From Paragordius varius (lineage: Eukaryota > Nematomorpha): DNA of 64,000 bases. Every line of letters begins with the position of its first letter. Positions within the stretch are counted from its first letter, which is position 1. Under the pieces are notes generated by a model. The model was not told the DNA's origin and did no database searches. It worked only from the letters and a program-made list of their open reading frames with translations. The DNA is taken from the NCBI GenBank assembly GCA_964247055.1, contig OZ176058.1, positions 930,001 to 994,000 on the forward strand, in the 5' to 3' direction. Positions 61,533 to 64,000 of the stretch are shown here, piece after piece. Position numbers and translations under genes: made by a program.

Positions 61533-62822
61533 TACTGTAAACACATAACAAATATATAAGCCTTAAATTAAAATAAATTCTTATAAATTAGTTGACTTTT
61601 TTATGAAGAATATTAACCATTAATATTAAACAACAATTTTTTAAAGTAATTTTCAATTTAGTGTTTATCAATTATTTTATTCATATATTTAAAATTAGGT
61701 AAATCATATAATTAGAAAAAAACAAATTTTACGGTAACATTTGTTAATTTATAGAATTGAAAATTTTAGAAATATTACAGTATGCAAATTATTGTTGTCA
61801 CTTCACATTATTGTTAGCCAATTGTAATCAGTAGTGTATATAAAACAAATTTTGTCCATAATTTTTAAAAATTTACCCATATGCTACTGTTTTCCAACTG
61901 GCTAAAAATAATGAATAGCACCCAATTATAAAACTGTTTTTATTACCGAATTCTAAAATGTTTTGTAGGTAAAATAATATTTTAAAGTAAATACCTAATT
62001 TCACAAATTTTTCTATACCAGTGCCTCGAACTAAATTTAAATAATCATAAACAATTGAGTGTGAAATTAAGTTGATATTTATTTAATTTTTTTTAAAAGA
62101 TTGCCAAATTTTAACCCATAAATGTGTCGATAGTGGGAAACTTTAAAACATTGCGGTAATTATTGATGGAAGTATAAAAAGCAGTTGTGTGCAGAGTGTA
62201 AGGCACATATGGGTCCAAATTGGTTATCTGAATTTCAATAGGTTATAAAATTTTATAATTGGTTGGATCTGGTTTAAGTTAAAAATTTATCCTTTAAATT
62301 AATTTAATCGAAATGTAAATGGCTAGGCTTCATTAACAAATGATGTAACCGATTTTGGAGAAATGCGGGTTAAGCTATCCGTGTTAGATTCAAACATTTC
62401 GAATTAATATTAAAAGATAAACATATTTTATCATTGAAAATATTTTCCTTTCTGTTTTTTAAAAAAACCTTGATTTAAAATACTTGGCCTTTACATGAGG
62501 CTTCATATATAAATTAAAATATGTTGATTAATTTTTGTTATAAATAAAATCAAAGACCTAAATAATAAAATTGGAAAAAAAAATTGTAAGATATTTGATA
62601 TATAATAACTGTTTAATTTGCAATATAGTAAATTTAATGGAAACCTAAGGATTATTATATGGTAATATCAAGTAAATTTTGAAAATAAGCTTAGCCTTGT
62701 TATGTTTCACTAAATATAGAAAGGTATGTTAATAAAATGTTTTTAAAGATAAATCTGTTTTAAACTATGAATCAATTTTTAATTAAATATTGATATATAG
62801 TTTTGTATAATACTGCAAAATT

Positions 62823-62885
62823 GAAAGCTACATAATTGGTAGCTAAAATAATTATGAAGTTAGATCGAATCCCGAAGGTGTAAAA
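62823..62885 (+). repeat. tRNA-like relic (tRNA or tRNA-derived SINE)
   Basis: A box-A-like tacataattggtagc is followed about 25 nt later by a box-B-like gatcgaatccc. I could not fold a full cloverleaf, so this is a relic or SINE head and not an active tRNA. Confidence 0.3.
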
Positions 62886-62961
62886 AAATTATCTCTTTAA
62901 TTTAAATTTATATAAACACAGAAGCACATCAATTAATTTTGATTATTTGGTCCTTTAATGA

Positions 62962-63138
62962 TTAAAGTTGCTTATTTTTATTAAGGAATAAATTTAGATG
63001 TGACAGTTTTGCGTTAGGATTATTGGTTTCTAGTTCCATATATATCTTAAAATCTTTTTTGCAAAATTTCATTCCGTTTCCATCCGTATTAGACTCTTTA
63101 CGGATTTCGCTGTCAAATAGGTCTGAATTTAGTGCCAT
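62962..63138 (-). CDS. Possible small exon or ORF, unknown
   Basis: 58 codons starting MALNSDLFDSEIRKESNTDG and ending NPNAKLSHLNLFLNKNKQL. An acceptor-like ccatatag lies immediately before the G preceding ATG. The residue composition is protein-like (charged and polar mix, not AT-driven). No family recognised, and its phase does not join directly to the exon at 63,452. Confidence 0.3.
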   Translation of the reverse strand: MALNSDLFDSEIRKESNTDGNGMKFCKKDFKIYMELETNNPNAKLSHLNLFLNKNKQL

Positions 63139-63451
63139 CCTATATGGACAAAACACATTTAATTAATGCATTTATGGTCAAAAAATATTTAATTTAAATA
63201 CCAAAAATTTTGTTCTCTGTAAAATCAAAAAAGCTACCTTTTTATCTCAAACAAACCGAAAAACGGGATAAAAACATAGCAACCATTGCTTTAAATCTAA
63301 CATTTTATAAAATGAAATTCCGATTCTAAAATGGTTACAAACAAACCCAATAAGTCCGATTCCACAAATCAAAAATTATGATATTGTGCTTTGTTTAATC
63401 CATATAGCTAAAACAAAAACATATCAATTGAATACGCATTAAATAACATAC

Positions 63452-63703
63452 ATTAAAATAGGAGGACAGCTCTCCTACAACATTATGAATAGTATTGTTG
63501 GCTGTGAATCGGAATTCATTTGATAATGTTTTGTTAAATTGATATCCTGGTATAGTTTTAAACGGAAGATAATTTGCAACATGCACTGTGAACACTGTGT
63601 GGTTATTGGTATAATTTTTTTCACTTATGGTAAAAATATTGACAAAACGATAATGATTAGAATTTTCTGCGCATTCTAATATAATGTGAAATATTTTATT
63701 TTC
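63452..63703 (-). CDS. Orphan internal exon, 84 codons, unknown family
   Basis: An acceptor (attaaatag) and a good donor (TTTAAT/gtatgt) bound an open frame of exactly 84 codons, phase 0 to 0. It includes FHIILECAENSNHYRFVNIF, HTVFTVHVANYLPFKTIPGY and FNKTLSNEFRFTANNTIHNV. Three N-glycosylation-type sequons (NYT, NKT, NNT) and one cysteine suggest an extracellular protein. Neighbouring exons were not found, and upstream ones may lie beyond the window. Confidence 0.45.
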
Positions 63704-64000
63704 CTATTTAATACGGTAATTATACATTAGTTTATTATTTTCGGAAAGCATATGCAAAGGGAATATGTGTTGGTTTTATAATTTGATGACATTTTACTGC
63801 CATTTAAGTTCAATTTTGTGTTTATGAAAATATTAAATAAAAAAACTAGCAATAAAAATCGAGTATCATATTTTTTGTTGAATAGTAATTATAAGCTTTA
63901 AGTAATACTAATTTTTAACCCATTGTCTGCTGCAAGCGATTAAAATATATGTAGAAAAAATGGTTAAAAAATTTGATATAAATTTATGCGCCCTAAAGGC
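63704..64000. other. Right edge, nothing recognised
   Basis: AT-rich sequence without identifiable exons or repeats. It would be intron or 5' flank of whatever gene owns the exon at 63,452-63,703. Confidence 0.35.

Overview
The window is eukaryotic nuclear DNA from an animal. It is extremely AT-rich, transposon-saturated and almost gene-free. The transposon mix (RTE-clade LINE, a Penelope-like fragment with a GIY-YIG domain, hAT pieces, a mini-Helitron, many MITEs) and one EHBP1-type C2-domain gene fit an invertebrate. I cannot fix the phylum: arthropod and flatworm both remain possible. Most open reading frames of 60-100 codons here are noise.

About 1-49,250 is one repeat array. Four non-coding segment types, which I call S1 to S4, recur in both orientations. 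Left arm: S1 (1-2,640), S2-I (2,640-8,480), S2-II (8,905-12,690), S3 (12,973-16,840), S1 (16,840-21,110, split by the LINE). Right arm, inverted relative to the left: S1 (30,395-33,065), S3 (33,070-38,380), S2-I (38,385-40,745), S1 (40,768-41,715), S3 (41,720-44,345), S2-II (44,640-48,650). S4 occurs at 29,640-30,300 and 48,870-49,250. A centre of 21.1-30.4 kb holds a partial S3, a decayed LINE endonuclease fragment and hAT debris. Because the segments are paralogous, later insertions can be read as filled versus empty sites. Examples are a 2.3-kb foldback element at 3,921-6,204, an RTE LINE at 16,949-18,603 and a Penelope-like remnant at 34,679-35,900. Two MITE families, with ends resembling ACCATTTACAG and CAGTAAAAATTGAAATTATA, are scattered throughout.

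About 49.3-58.1 kb is different sequence and holds the only convincing host gene, on the minus strand from 56,256 to 50,621. Joining ten short exons at GT-AG boundaries with consistent phases gives an N-terminal C2 domain like that of EH-domain-binding protein 1. A disordered tail follows, built from five tandem copies of one phase-1/phase-1 exon of about 120 codons, repeated every 670-690 bp together with its intron. The first intron is only 28 nt. Copy three of the repeated exon has a one-base length change, and skipping it restores the frame.

About 56.7-64 kb holds hAT fragments (one with a recognisable transposase C-terminus), a small palindromic MITE, a tRNA-like relic, and one good orphan exon (63,452-63,703, minus) of unknown function.
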